Positions 33,201 through 41,437 are shown, counted from the stretch's first letter. The stretch is 47,655 nt of DNA from a virus (IMGVR_UViG_3300017738_000006:1-47655), one strand, 5' to 3'. Notes: a model not told the origin generated them from the letters alone. Numbers and translations are program-made.

Positions 33201-35632
33201 GTATACTCAGAACCACTACCATGTGTTCCATCTGATGTGGTTGATAATCTAAGGATATGATTATTACCAGATGTCGCATTGTATAGTGAACTATCAGACA
33301 AATCAAAATAGTATGTGTTACTTTGTACAAATGATAATGTCGGTTGGTTTACACCATTTATCTGATAGATGTTTGCAGTATCATCTGCATTTCTGACAAC
33401 CTTTACTTTTAGTACAATATAGTCTGGGTCTGGAGTGACAACCTCTGTTCCCTCAAGCACAATTGAGTCACCCTCATCTGGTTCAAAGTCTTGTGTATCC
33501 TCAAGCAAGAAACCCTCTGCAATGTCCTCATCTTTTAATGTGTATTCTTCTAGTTGTATACCCTCTTGAAATGTACTTGATGATTCTTGTTCAACTCTAA
33601 CCACGTTCTCAAAGGTGGTATCAAGAACACCAGTAGAACTATCAAACCCCTTGACTGTTCCAGTATGTGTTGTTAGTGTGTTACCATTTGTAAAAGTCCC
33701 TGTTACATCTTTTACAACAAAGTGAGCTCTTGGTGTCATCTCTGGTGCGTTAGACTCAGAGTATGCAAAACCAGCGTCTTGTATTTTTACCTCATCAATA
33801 GCACCAATGTTATCTGTTACTGCAACTATTTTTGCATCTGCACCAGTTGTTGTGGTAAGAGAAAGAGTTGGTATATCAGTATACGCACCCCCACCATCTG
33901 ATATGTGTAGTTTTTGTATAGACCCACTTTCAGCAGTATCACCGATATCTTCGAAAGTTCCAAACTCCAACACTATTTGGTCTGTCGGTGTTCTGTGTGC
34001 ATCTTCCTGTTCAAGATCTAAACTTGACTCCGTTAGAATATTATGTCCAGCGTTTGCAGAAGCACCATCTGTTCCATTTAAGATAAGTGCATCATCACTT
34101 TTACCCACACAATCAACTCTTGCATTATTTGGTGGTGCATCTCTAAATGTAAGAGTTGTACCTACAAGAGTAAAATTAGAAAGTCCATCTTTTCTGGTTG
34201 CATCTTGTTTTACATTGTTTAGAAAAACAGTTATTGTATCTGTACTCGCACTCAGATTTGTTAGAGTAAATGCTGTGGTTGTTCCATCACCTTTGAATTT
34301 ATCTGTGGTTATCTGTTCAAGTATTATATTGAAAGGTTCTAGGTGTGTGTTTGTTCCAGACTCTAATATGATTGCATCGTCTGTCAAACTTGAGTCGTCT
34401 AGTGTTCCAGTTTCTAACTGAACACCACCACCAACCATACTGACAAAACCCACAGCAGACTCTATATTTGTATCTGCACTCACAGGAGTGAAAGTTATAG
34501 CATCTCCTACCTCATAGTTTGTACCAACATTATCAATCTCAACTCCACTTACTGAACCTCTCTTGATACCACCAACTCTTACTACTGCACTTCCATTTCC
34601 TATAGATTCTACATCTATTAATTCTTGTGCATCATGTAATATACCAGCGTTCGTTACAGTTCCAGATGATACGATAGGTCTTACTGTAAATCCAACCACT
34701 ACGTCTTTAGTTGTTGAGGTCGCAGTAAATCTTTCACCATCAGTAAACGAACCTACTTGGTTTGCGAGTTGTAATTCTGATATTGGAACACCAACTTGTT
34801 GGAACTCCACACTTGATTCTATAACGGCAGTTGCACCAGATGACACACCTGTAATTACTTGTCCTATTATTTCACTACCGACAACACCAGAGTCAGGTGA
34901 GGCTCTAAGAATTGTTTTCTGTCTGAAGTCACCATGTGAGGGTTTCATTATAAATTCATTAGGAAGAAGAACAGTTGCCTCCTCACCTAAGAATAGTCTA
35001 CTGAATAGTTTAGTCGCTTCTGTAGTACCTTTAGCGGCATATAAATCTTTTATGTTTTTGATTAAGTTTCTTTTTGATACACCAGTTGCGAGAGAATTTG
35101 GTATCCCTGCCATGAATGACAATCTAAGTTTTTCAAGAAAATCGTAGATGGTTGTATCTGTATTACCATACTCAAGAAGTTGTTGTATGTTCTGTACAGG
35201 GTTTGCACGATATTCATCTACAGTTGCAGTAGAACCAGATGTAGAACCTGTTATAGTTTCACCTGTAATAAACAATTGTTGTGATGTTGTGTAAAGAAAT
35301 TTATTTCTAGAGTCTTCAACGAGAACAGTTGCAGTCGCATTAGATGTTGCCCCTGTAATCGTTTCTCCACTTACAAACTGACCATCTGAACCTGTACCAG
35401 ACTCAGTAACAGTTCGTTCCTCATCTTCTTGTAAGATATAATTTGTAGTTACTGTTTCTTGTTTAACATAGTCTACTGTCGCAGTTATAGTAAGTCGTCC
35501 TGCTTCTAAAAATTTATAATAATCTTTTAAAAATTTTAAGAATAAAGAATGATCTGTCTGTACAAAATCTGGCGCCTGTCCAGATATAAGTGAAGATACC
35601 TTAGTGGTAAGCTTGATGTCATTCTTACTCAT
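30284..35632 (-). CDS. Giant baseplate protein in gp7 position, with cupredoxin-like domain
   Basis: The 1782-residue protein lies between gp6 and gp8, the T4 gp7 slot, but I see no clear gp7 similarity. The N-terminal 240 residues (LISGQAPDFVQTDHSLFLKF, NLIKNIKDLYAAKGTTEATK, LFLGEEATVLLPNEFIMKPS) are typical of a large marine-phage virion protein. Two GETITG repeats lie at 86-138. Residues about 736-858 form a cupredoxin-like domain with NNHILRLSTTSDGTH and YYYCVNHSGMGG; His792, Cys845, His848 and Met851 match a type-1 copper ligand set. Much of 400-570 and 860-1780 consists of acidic LDGTD-type repeats. A segment at 1120-1215 (YYYQDYSYEVQVGVSLGNYL) is again conserved-looking. It starts ten bases after gp6. 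Confidence 0.82.
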   Translation of the reverse strand: MSKNDIKLTTKVSSLISGQAPDFVQTDHSLFLKFLKDYYKFLEAGRLTITATVDYVKQETVTTNYILQEDEERTVTESGTGSDGQFVSGETITGATSNATATVLVEDSRNKFLYTTSQQLFITGETITGSTSGSTATVDEYRANPVQNIQQLLEYGNTDTTIYDFLEKLRLSFMAGIPNSLATGVSKRNLIKNIKDLYAAKGTTEATKLFSRLFLGEEATVLLPNEFIMKPSHGDFRQKTILRASPDSGVVGSEIIGQVITGVSSGATAVIESSVEFQQVGVPISELQLANQVGSFTDGERFTATSTTKDVVVGFTVRPIVSSGTVTNAGILHDAQELIDVESIGNGSAVVRVGGIKRGSVSGVEIDNVGTNYEVGDAITFTPVSADTNIESAVGFVSMVGGGVQLETGTLDDSSLTDDAIILESGTNTHLEPFNIILEQITTDKFKGDGTTTAFTLTNLSASTDTITVFLNNVKQDATRKDGLSNFTLVGTTLTFRDAPPNNARVDCVGKSDDALILNGTDGASANAGHNILTESSLDLEQEDAHRTPTDQIVLEFGTFEDIGDTAESGSIQKLHISDGGGAYTDIPTLSLTTTTGADAKIVAVTDNIGAIDEVKIQDAGFAYSESNAPEMTPRAHFVVKDVTGTFTNGNTLTTHTGTVKGFDSSTGVLDTTFENVVRVEQESSSTFQEGIQLEEYTLKDEDIAEGFLLEDTQDFEPDEGDSIVLEGTEVVTPDPDYIVLKVKVVRNADDTANIYQINGVNQPTLSFVQSNTYYFDLSDSSLYNATSGNNHILRLSTTSDGTHGSGSEYTTGVTKSAAYIEAGTTGAFLQITVATDAPDLYYYCVNHSGMGGLIRSKEVQTFVRDRGDNIVLNGSATTIFGLQLEDSLGNGFLREEGLVSTRPAQINLDLSATDAHDQNASILLEDGSNDGATSVLLKEGDDTVETTGIEDNFGGAILLEMSTLDRINDTEFAGQTSETVGGFFVQDDGGKLLIDRFQEDSTVAKLLLDGTDSSGTNDGQQLATENAGDSLILNSTDGDDDANDKVLFEDETGSGDILLDGTDSSSTDAGDNIINEEAIDFSNKNVTITDSSGASATIMKANIGTITSSVAITQTNEGSYIDIQSLLGEDLNRIQDSYYYQDYSYEVQVGVSLGNYLKQLQKAVHPAGFRPFGKVSIASQVSVALKTTATDVPDYTGDDTFTPELASTLINIFQVEIERRMEAPTYNVGDTDDQILLENGLLPGDKIILNGKSTTSTTTTNVDFSILLEDSLQPSGYGYDIAYVILDSSAAGFADEHSKIDLESGVIFGELDSLLLETPPVALSDATFSTPVILGDTDGTNTTFGALVFTDFVELAGFNTQPVTNIVVGSDEFLEQPGSETVLLEDAFVTTGDNVLVSDDGIDNGRLMSESAPLVASGNFELAVLQPTEVKIATRPQQRVVNNLLIQLAERPFGSDPAGIQLENGEVGKFEFGVVVMDGTNPLPFNKPLLLEGDEDLDHVILETGSNILMEDGNRTLNEDQGFTTTGELDRIELETGGILLAEDGQFPPSTFDSTFTLNDGDRIVLEDFDNVLPSLSDISELKFEDILRSSKILLSDPPNDQNNANATEEIGLLLEDFGRLLLDGSDEDGTDENCFLAAEEDTRVNFILEESGSLLTETASTNSFDDYIALEDNTDEGGFLQYETTVFAGGRVVAESFEIKLDGGQIPFENLRLNSSTSTKVRIGNQPFVRGSVINVRDTGEVVLEDGTLDNVGEIAFLVLDTTADAGDNISLEGATGIIP

Positions 35633-35641
35633 TGTTCACTC

Positions 35642-37573
35642 TTAGTAACCAGATGTTTCTGGTGTTGTTGACGCTGTTGTTGATACAGTAGTTGTACTTG
35701 TTGTTGCAGTTGTTGTAACAGTATAACCTTTTCCAGTTGTTGCAGTTGCATCAACTGTACCAGACACAGTTGTGTTTGTTAAGTCTAGTTCTAATAACTG
35801 GTTTCTAACAGGTACGATATCGTTTGAGTTTGGTAAAACTGTAACTCTAAATTTCGTAGACGTAGAACCATCAACATTAGAAACACTTGTTATTTTTATT
35901 GGGTTTAATTTTATTTCACCATTTGTATAATCAATAGTTCCAGCGGTAACATCATAATATGTTCTAACCCCAGCAACAAGATAATAAATTCTTATGTTAC
36001 CACTACCATCATCATCAAGAAAATACTCTAGAGTTCCTGCTTCTATAGAGAAACCTGTAGATGCAGTAATACCACCAGCCGCAGAGTTGTGTCCATCATG
36101 TGGATGAAAGAACGCATTATCAAAACTTAGTGTGTATGCAGTTGCCTCTGAGGTCACAGGTGTAATAAACTTTCCAAGTGTAACTGTTGTTACGTTACTT
36201 AATATAGAATTATCTGTATCATCAATTACACCTGTAAGTTGTGAATGTCTAAATGGTTTGTTGAAGTCTTGCAAGTTATTACTATTATAGTTTGATATGG
36301 TTGTACTTATTTCAGTTTCTAAATCATTCACAGTTTTTGTTGTTGTATTTGAGTCATACTGAAATGTAACTCCAAGTATAATAAAAGTTGTCTCTGCGTT
36401 AACAATAACTGGAGTAACAGATGCAACTTTGTACTTTCCTAAGTCCGTAACTAATTGACTCTTCTCTGTATCGGTAAGATTTTGTCCTGTGGTGTTTCTA
36501 ATTGATATAAAAACTTTACCATACTCTGGAACTGAAGTGATACCTGTTGCTGGGTCAAACCCACCATCTTCTCCACCCCATACGGATACTGCTTGTGTGT
36601 TTGGAAATAATTTTTTTGTGTATGTTATATAATCATCTGAAGTTACTGCACGACCTTGTGATGCGTAGTCAAGTGGTGCCTGTAATTTTATAGATGCAAG
36701 ACTTTCTGGTTCTGAACCACCACTTGCATTGTTTACTGTTGTCACTGTTATTGTACTAACACCATCTATTGATGAGGGTGCAGTAAAAGAAGATGCACCA
36801 TTAGCTGCAGTTTTATTTGTAACAACATATTGGAGTATAACTATGTTACCATCAGATAGTGACTTACTAATATTACCATCTCCAAAATATATTTCTTGTC
36901 TACCATTCTCAACCTCTTGTAGATAGTAAACAGAACTTGAAGATGTTAGTTGTGATATGTCTGTTGCTTTTGTATAGGTTGTGGTAGTTGAATCAGATGC
37001 AGAGTTTTGAACTTTAACTGTTAGAGTTGTTGTGTCTGAACGACTGTCTGGTAATAAGAACCTTTGTTCTACACTAGATGTATCAGCAAGATACTTTGTT
37101 GTTATATAAGTTCCCTCATATATTTTTACGTTGGTAAAAGTTACTGCACCACCAGAACCAGTTTGAGTTATCGCCTCAGAAGTAACAAACTGGAAACTTA
37201 CATCATCAACTGTCGTAGAGAATGCAGTTCCAGCGGGCATGGTCTTAGATGAACTTGTGGTTGTCAATGCGACATTGACAGTTGCGATAGGGGCTCTTGC
37301 AGATTGTATTTCATATCCTAGAGTCTTTGCGTGTGATACAACACTTGACCTAAGTGATGCACTATCAAGGAACATTTCGTTTGCGAGCATATTCGCATTA
37401 AACCCAAGATAGTGAGTATTATATGCAAGTATATCTAACATGATATTCATACCAGAACCCTCAAAGTCATAATCCTTAAACTCTGATTGTCCTTTTAGAA
37501 ATACTTTTAAATTATCCTTTACATCATCAAAGTCAAATTCTGTAATATTTAATCTTCTATCGTTTACTGCCAT
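35642..37573 (-). CDS. gp6: Baseplate wedge protein gp6
   Basis: gp6 is the conserved baseplate wedge subunit (baseplate J family) that forms the central ring around the hub. The 643-residue product matches T4 gp6 (660) and shows the hallmark FEGSGMNIMLDILAYNTHYL followed by GFNANMLANEMFLDSASLRS, and later YTKKLFPNTQAVSVWGGEDG. The C-terminal 50 residues are Thr-rich and simple in sequence. Its ATG region directly follows gene 25 (shared base at 37573). Confidence 0.96.
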   Translation of the reverse strand: MAVNDRRLNITEFDFDDVKDNLKVFLKGQSEFKDYDFEGSGMNIMLDILAYNTHYLGFNANMLANEMFLDSASLRSSVVSHAKTLGYEIQSARAPIATVNVALTTTSSSKTMPAGTAFSTTVDDVSFQFVTSEAITQTGSGGAVTFTNVKIYEGTYITTKYLADTSSVEQRFLLPDSRSDTTTLTVKVQNSASDSTTTTYTKATDISQLTSSSSVYYLQEVENGRQEIYFGDGNISKSLSDGNIVILQYVVTNKTAANGASSFTAPSSIDGVSTITVTTVNNASGGSEPESLASIKLQAPLDYASQGRAVTSDDYITYTKKLFPNTQAVSVWGGEDGGFDPATGITSVPEYGKVFISIRNTTGQNLTDTEKSQLVTDLGKYKVASVTPVIVNAETTFIILGVTFQYDSNTTTKTVNDLETEISTTISNYNSNNLQDFNKPFRHSQLTGVIDDTDNSILSNVTTVTLGKFITPVTSEATAYTLSFDNAFFHPHDGHNSAAGGITASTGFSIEAGTLEYFLDDDGSGNIRIYYLVAGVRTYYDVTAGTIDYTNGEIKLNPIKITSVSNVDGSTSTKFRVTVLPNSNDIVPVRNQLLELDLTNTTVSGTVDATATTGKGYTVTTTATTSTTTVSTTASTTPETSGY

Positions 37574-37998
37574 TATCGTAATCTTTCTAACATGACTGAC
37601 ATATCTACTAATTCAGTCGGAGTATTAACAACATAAAATTCTACTGATACCTCATATGCATTACGATCTAAGTCTGGTAAAGCACGAACTGAAACCAGAC
37701 GGGCTCTAGGTTCAAAATTTTCAATTACGTCCTCAATCTTTCTTGCAATAGTTACTGCTGTGATTGGCGACATTGGTTCAAACAACATTTCTCTTACACC
37801 ACCAGCGATTTCTGGGTGAAAAAACTTCTCATAGGTATTGAGTTGCACAAGGTTACGGATAGACCTCTTGACTGCCTGTACATCAGTTATAGTTTGAATA
37901 TCACTATTGGACGTTTTCTTTCCAAAAAATAAATCCAAATCTCTATACTGTCTTGTACCTCTCGCAGTATTATTCGATTGTGCATCATACACTGCCAT
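37573..37998 (-). CDS. gp25: Baseplate wedge protein gp25
   Basis: The 141-residue product is the gp25/W-type baseplate core protein. Recognisable parts are DIQTITDVQAVKRSIRNLVQ, TYEKFFHPEIAGGVREMLFE and ENFEPRARLVSVRALPDLDR. T4 gp25 is 132 residues. It lies between hub gene 5 and gene 6 with its own TATAAATA promoter and a TAGGAG site. Confidence 0.96.
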   Translation of the reverse strand: MAVYDAQSNNTARGTRQYRDLDLFFGKKTSNSDIQTITDVQAVKRSIRNLVQLNTYEKFFHPEIAGGVREMLFEPMSPITAVTIARKIEDVIENFEPRARLVSVRALPDLDRNAYEVSVEFYVVNTPTELVDMSVMLERLR

Positions 37999-38018
37999 TA
38001 TAGACTCCTAATTTATAT

Positions 38019-38026
38019 TATTTATA
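38019..38026 (-). promoter_or_regulatory. Late promoter TATAAATA for genes 25 and 6
   Basis: TATAAATA lies 20 bases before the gene 25 ATG and overlaps the gene 5 stop codon. It is well placed for the wedge operon. Confidence 0.8.
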
Positions 38027-40346
38027 CCACTTGACTCGATCCACTACCAAGAGATGCAACTTGTACAGGTGCAATATTATTTGCAAGTGCAATTTTTCTC
38101 TCTGCAACAAATCTTTTTCGTAATCCACCATGTAAGTTTGGACTAGATTTAAATTTTCTGGGTATACTATTAATTTTTATATCATGTATCTCATTAATTA
38201 ATTCTTCATCAGTAGGTTCTGTCTTTCCTCGTCCCTTTAAGTTTCTAACTGCCTCTTTGACTATAGTGTGACAACCACCAGCACCATACTGAACTGCTGT
38301 ACTCCATATAGTATCTTGTAATCCGTTACTGTGCGTACCATCACATATGTCTATTCCTGTGCTTCCCTTTATCTTTCGAACTGCAACGTCATGATACTTT
38401 CTTTGTATGTAATCATGTTGTGCTTTTTGGAATCTGGTTGCAGTAGTTTCATTAGTTGCAAGTTCTACCCACTTGTTTCTAAAACTTGATGCACCTCTGG
38501 TTGCACCAACATTACCTCCTGATTGTTCAAGTGCTTTTGAAAAGTCAGAGAAACCATTAGAATCAGTTCCAAGAAATGTTAAGAACTTATTCATTGCACC
38601 AACCTTTGTCGCAATCTGATAAGAACCATAAGACCAACCACCTAAATCATCTTTGTATGATTTTGTATTGATTGCGGCTGGGTTTCCATTAGACTCAAAC
38701 CTTGCAGACTGAGAACCTAGTTCTGGTCTAGTACAATCGCCTGGAGGTGATATGACTGCATCTGCATCTCCACCACCAGCAGGAGATGAACCACCCACTG
38801 CAACTCCACCCTCACTTCTACCAGATCTAGGTGCAAGATTTACAGGATTACCATCTGCATCTTCTCCCTGTGGGTCATCTTCACCAACACCCTCAACAAG
38901 TGATGACTTAGGTTCAGATGTAAGTATCTCTGGGAGAAGAACTTCGATTGGGTCTTCTTCTTCTGGTTCAGTTGGGTCTGTAACAGATGCAGAACCAGGC
39001 GATGTAATAGATGGGTCTGTTAAATGTGGAACGGCTGCACCAGCGGTAACTGAAACAAGATTAGAACTGGTTGCATTTAGATTATACGTTGTTGCATCAA
39101 TGTCTACAGTCGTACCATTGATACCTACAGTCGCACCTCTTATGTTAGATGCAGTTGAACCATTGATAGTTGTGGTTGCAGAAGTTATAGCTGCGACTGT
39201 AGATGCATCAACATCAAAAGATGCAGTATCTATATTTACAGTTGTGGTAGTGAAGATATCAAATGCACCACCAACATCATCAGACCTCGTTACATGAAAC
39301 TCTGTATCACCACCCTTAACAAAGTGTAATAAGTTCGCCTCATGATTATTAGTGACAATACCAGAATGATACCTATCTATCTTATCACCATATCTCTCAT
39401 CCACTGCACCATGAATACTTCTGGTGTATTTGTCATTGAATGTTTCTAGTACCTCACCATTTATATCAAGTGCCTCAGTACCCTCAATCCTAGTTGTTCT
39501 ATTTCTACCGATATCCTCTGTGACATCATCTTCTACTTCTATGTTCAGATTAGTACATTTGATGTTAAGTGTTCCGTCTATGGTTAAGTGCATATCGTTT
39601 TGTATGAACTCAAATAGACTTGACTTTGTTATTCTGTAATTGTTGTTTTGTACTTTGTCAGTTCTGTTACCGATTGCATCTACTTCTGTGAAAGTTCCAG
39701 AACTTGCATACTGGTGAAATCTTTGTCTGCCTGGCGTATCGTCATACTCAACCACATGACCAGACTCAGACTCGAATACATGGTTCTTAGGATAACTTGC
39801 ATTATAAGTTGTTTCTGGTTCATCAAAAACAGTTCCATCAGCAGAACGTATACCCTCTAGTCTTTGGGCTCTCTTGTCACCCACGATAGTATCTCTTACT
39901 TCAAAGTTCCTTGCGAGTCTATTTGTGTCTGCCTCTCCAGCAGTTCTAGGATATACGGAAACATTATAATCTGATTTAGATGGGTCGGAACTTCTACGAT
40001 TAGGGTCATTGAAACCTTTGTTTGGGTCACCTAATTCTTCTGGAACTCCAGGCAGTGTTCCTATGATTACAGGTTGTTGTTTGTCCTCTGCATCCATGAA
40101 GAAACCAATAACGTGTGTTCCCTCTATCATGAATGATGGTGTATTACCCATACCACTATTAGATGGGTCTGTCACAGGATGCACGACATGAGCCCAAGGC
40201 AAATCCTCTGTTGGTATTTTTATTTTATCTTCTGTGTGATATCCCATACAACGAACTCTCACACGACCAAGTTGTGATGGGTCATCTCTGTCTTCTACAA
40301 CTCCGACAAACCAGACGAAACCATCCATTCCCATAAAGTTTTGCAT
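38022..40346 (-). CDS. gp5: Baseplate hub/spike protein gp5 with C-terminal cell-wall hydrolase
   Basis: gp5 is the trimeric central spike. The 774-residue product starts with the OB-fold domain (about 8-100: WFVGVVEDRDDPSQLGRVRV, GTHVIGFFMDAEDKQQPVII). Residues about 225-430 are a repetitive beta-helix/needle-like region (INGSTASNIRGATVGINGTT). A Pro/Glu/Gly-rich linker (440-535) leads to a C-terminal domain, 540-755, with SARFESNGNPAAINTKSYKD and LGGWSYGSYQIATKVGAMNK, which resembles lysozyme-like muramidase domains of spike proteins; Glu551 is the likely catalytic acid. In T4 the lysozyme lies between OB fold and beta-helix, so the order is permuted here. T4 gp5 is 575 residues. Confidence 0.92.
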   Translation of the reverse strand: MQNFMGMDGFVWFVGVVEDRDDPSQLGRVRVRCMGYHTEDKIKIPTEDLPWAHVVHPVTDPSNSGMGNTPSFMIEGTHVIGFFMDAEDKQQPVIIGTLPGVPEELGDPNKGFNDPNRRSSDPSKSDYNVSVYPRTAGEADTNRLARNFEVRDTIVGDKRAQRLEGIRSADGTVFDEPETTYNASYPKNHVFESESGHVVEYDDTPGRQRFHQYASSGTFTEVDAIGNRTDKVQNNNYRITKSSLFEFIQNDMHLTIDGTLNIKCTNLNIEVEDDVTEDIGRNRTTRIEGTEALDINGEVLETFNDKYTRSIHGAVDERYGDKIDRYHSGIVTNNHEANLLHFVKGGDTEFHVTRSDDVGGAFDIFTTTTVNIDTASFDVDASTVAAITSATTTINGSTASNIRGATVGINGTTVDIDATTYNLNATSSNLVSVTAGAAVPHLTDPSITSPGSASVTDPTEPEEEDPIEVLLPEILTSEPKSSLVEGVGEDDPQGEDADGNPVNLAPRSGRSEGGVAVGGSSPAGGGDADAVISPPGDCTRPELGSQSARFESNGNPAAINTKSYKDDLGGWSYGSYQIATKVGAMNKFLTFLGTDSNGFSDFSKALEQSGGNVGATRGASSFRNKWVELATNETTATRFQKAQHDYIQRKYHDVAVRKIKGSTGIDICDGTHSNGLQDTIWSTAVQYGAGGCHTIVKEAVRNLKGRGKTEPTDEELINEIHDIKINSIPRKFKSSPNLHGGLRKRFVAERKIALANNIAPVQVASLGSGSSQVV

Positions 40347-40367
40347 AAATAGACTCCCTTACAGAGT

Positions 40368-40375
40368 TATTTATG
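40368..40375 (-). promoter_or_regulatory. Late promoter variant CATAAATA for gp5
   Basis: On the minus strand CATAAATA lies 21 bases before the gp5 ATG, followed by an AAGGGAG ribosome site. One base differs from the TATAAATA consensus. Confidence 0.6.
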
Positions 40376-40379
40376 AGTT

Positions 40380-40793
40380 TTATTTAAACTTATCGTTGAG
40401 AGAATCTAACACACTATCTATGTTTGGTTCTTTTCCGTTGGGGTCATATTTGCAACGATACTCTGCTGGACATTGGCCCTCGACAACTAATGTGAAAGTA
40501 TTATTCGCACCTTTATAGATACAGACTTGTTGTCCGTTCCTTGCTTGAACTCTTTTAAATCTTCTACAGGTTACATACTTAGGGTCTTCACGTTTACCTA
40601 ATCTCTTCTCTTGATCCCAAGTCCAATCTGAAAACTTCTTGAGAAAACAACTGAAACACTGAATGATGTTATCTGGTTGTTTTGTTTCTGCAAGAAGTGG
40701 TTGTGAAAAGATTGTAAGGTATATGACTACCCATGCACAAATATTAATCTTCTGAATAGTAGAAAGAGTTTTGAGATTTTTCTGATAGGACAT
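40380..40793 (-). CDS. Secreted six-cysteine protein of unknown function
   Basis: The 137-residue product has a classical signal peptide: a basic start, a hydrophobic core at 16-35 (INICAWVVIYLTIFSQPLLA) and a likely cut after Ala35. The predicted mature protein has six cysteines (46, 49, 76, 91, 108, 114), enough for three disulphides, in a basic small domain with CFSCF, KYVTCRRFKRV, QQVCIYKG and CPAEYRCKYDP. It should act in the periplasm. It overlaps the previous gene by 50 bases in another frame, and no ribosome site is obvious, so translation may be coupled. Lysis, superinfection exclusion and virion association are all possible; none is shown. Confidence 0.75.
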   Translation of the reverse strand: MSYQKNLKTLSTIQKINICAWVVIYLTIFSQPLLAETKQPDNIIQCFSCFLKKFSDWTWDQEKRLGKREDPKYVTCRRFKRVQARNGQQVCIYKGANNTFTLVVEGQCPAEYRCKYDPNGKEPNIDSVLDSLNDKFK

Positions 40794-40926
40794 ATCGTGT
40801 GTTCAATCTATGTAGATAATATATGAGTCCAAGAATGACCCATGCTGTGTTGTGGAAATCCCAAGGCACAAACAAGTAATAGTACATATCAAAGTACTCA
40901 AGAAAGTACTCAATGACATCTAACAC
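40744..40926 (-). CDS. Small membrane protein (GTG start)
   Basis: The 60-residue product has one membrane span (about 22-40, PWDFHNTAWVILGLIYYLHR) with aromatic borders and a charged C-terminus. The start is GTG at 40926, directly after the upstream TAA, with AGAGG nine bases ahead; an internal ATG (residue 14) is an alternative. It lies between a C-terminally anchored protein and the secreted Cys-rich protein, forming a membrane-associated trio next to the baseplate hub gene. A holin-like role would fit size and topology but is unproven. Confidence 0.65.
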   Translation of the reverse strand: MLDVIEYFLEYFDMYYYLFVPWDFHNTAWVILGLIYYLHRLNTRYVLSEKSQNSFYYSED

Positions 40927-41409
40927 TTAGACATAACCTCTGGTGGAAAGATAAAGATAAAAGAGGAAACCTATAAACCCAACTCCTAGAGCAACGAGAA
41001 CTGTTATTCCAACCCACTCCCAGATTACTCTCCATCTTTCTTCTTGGTCGTAAATCATCTTCTGACGTTTCTTACGAATGTCTGCTTCTGTTCTGAGTAG
41101 TTCCTCCCAAGCACCATGACCTCTGGAAAACATAATAATATTCTTGAGTTGATCTCTCATATCCTCTGTCTTCTTTTTTGCCATAAGTGTTTGCAATGCC
41201 TCCTCTTCTACAGAACCAGCCGCAAATAGTTTTTTGAATAATGGTGGTTTCTGGTTTAGTTCTTCTGCTTTTTTAATATCACTAACTGCTCCCATCCATC
41301 TGGCCATATCACCTGCCATACCTTCAACATCTCTCCCTGCTTGGAAACCTGTCTTAATTGCATTAAAGGCTGTGGTTGCAACACCTAGTGCTGTTACTGG
41401 ATCAATCAT
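40927..41409 (-). CDS. C-terminally membrane-anchored protein conserved next to gp5
   Basis: The 160-residue product begins MIDPVTALGVATTAFNAIKT, has a central helical region (PLFKKLFAAGSVEEEALQTL, RDQLKNIIMFSRGHGAWEEL) and a C-terminal membrane helix (about 130-155, VGITVLVALGVGFIGFLFYL). I recall proteins of this layout beside gene 5 in other marine T4-like phages, with no assigned function. It opens the trio under a TATAAATA late promoter with a GAGAGG site. Involvement in lysis or in tail-membrane interaction is speculative. Confidence 0.8.
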   Translation of the reverse strand: MIDPVTALGVATTAFNAIKTGFQAGRDVEGMAGDMARWMGAVSDIKKAEELNQKPPLFKKLFAAGSVEEEALQTLMAKKKTEDMRDQLKNIIMFSRGHGAWEELLRTEADIRKKRQKMIYDQEERWRVIWEWVGITVLVALGVGFIGFLFYLYLSTRGYV

Positions 41410-41437
41410 TAACGTACCTCTCTCTAACTCGCAGTAT

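Noticed and set aside
38752-39297. Plus-strand 181-codon open frame opposite gp5
   Set aside because: Antisense to the gp5 needle/linker region; composition (Ser/Thr/Val/Pro) follows from the complement of repeats.
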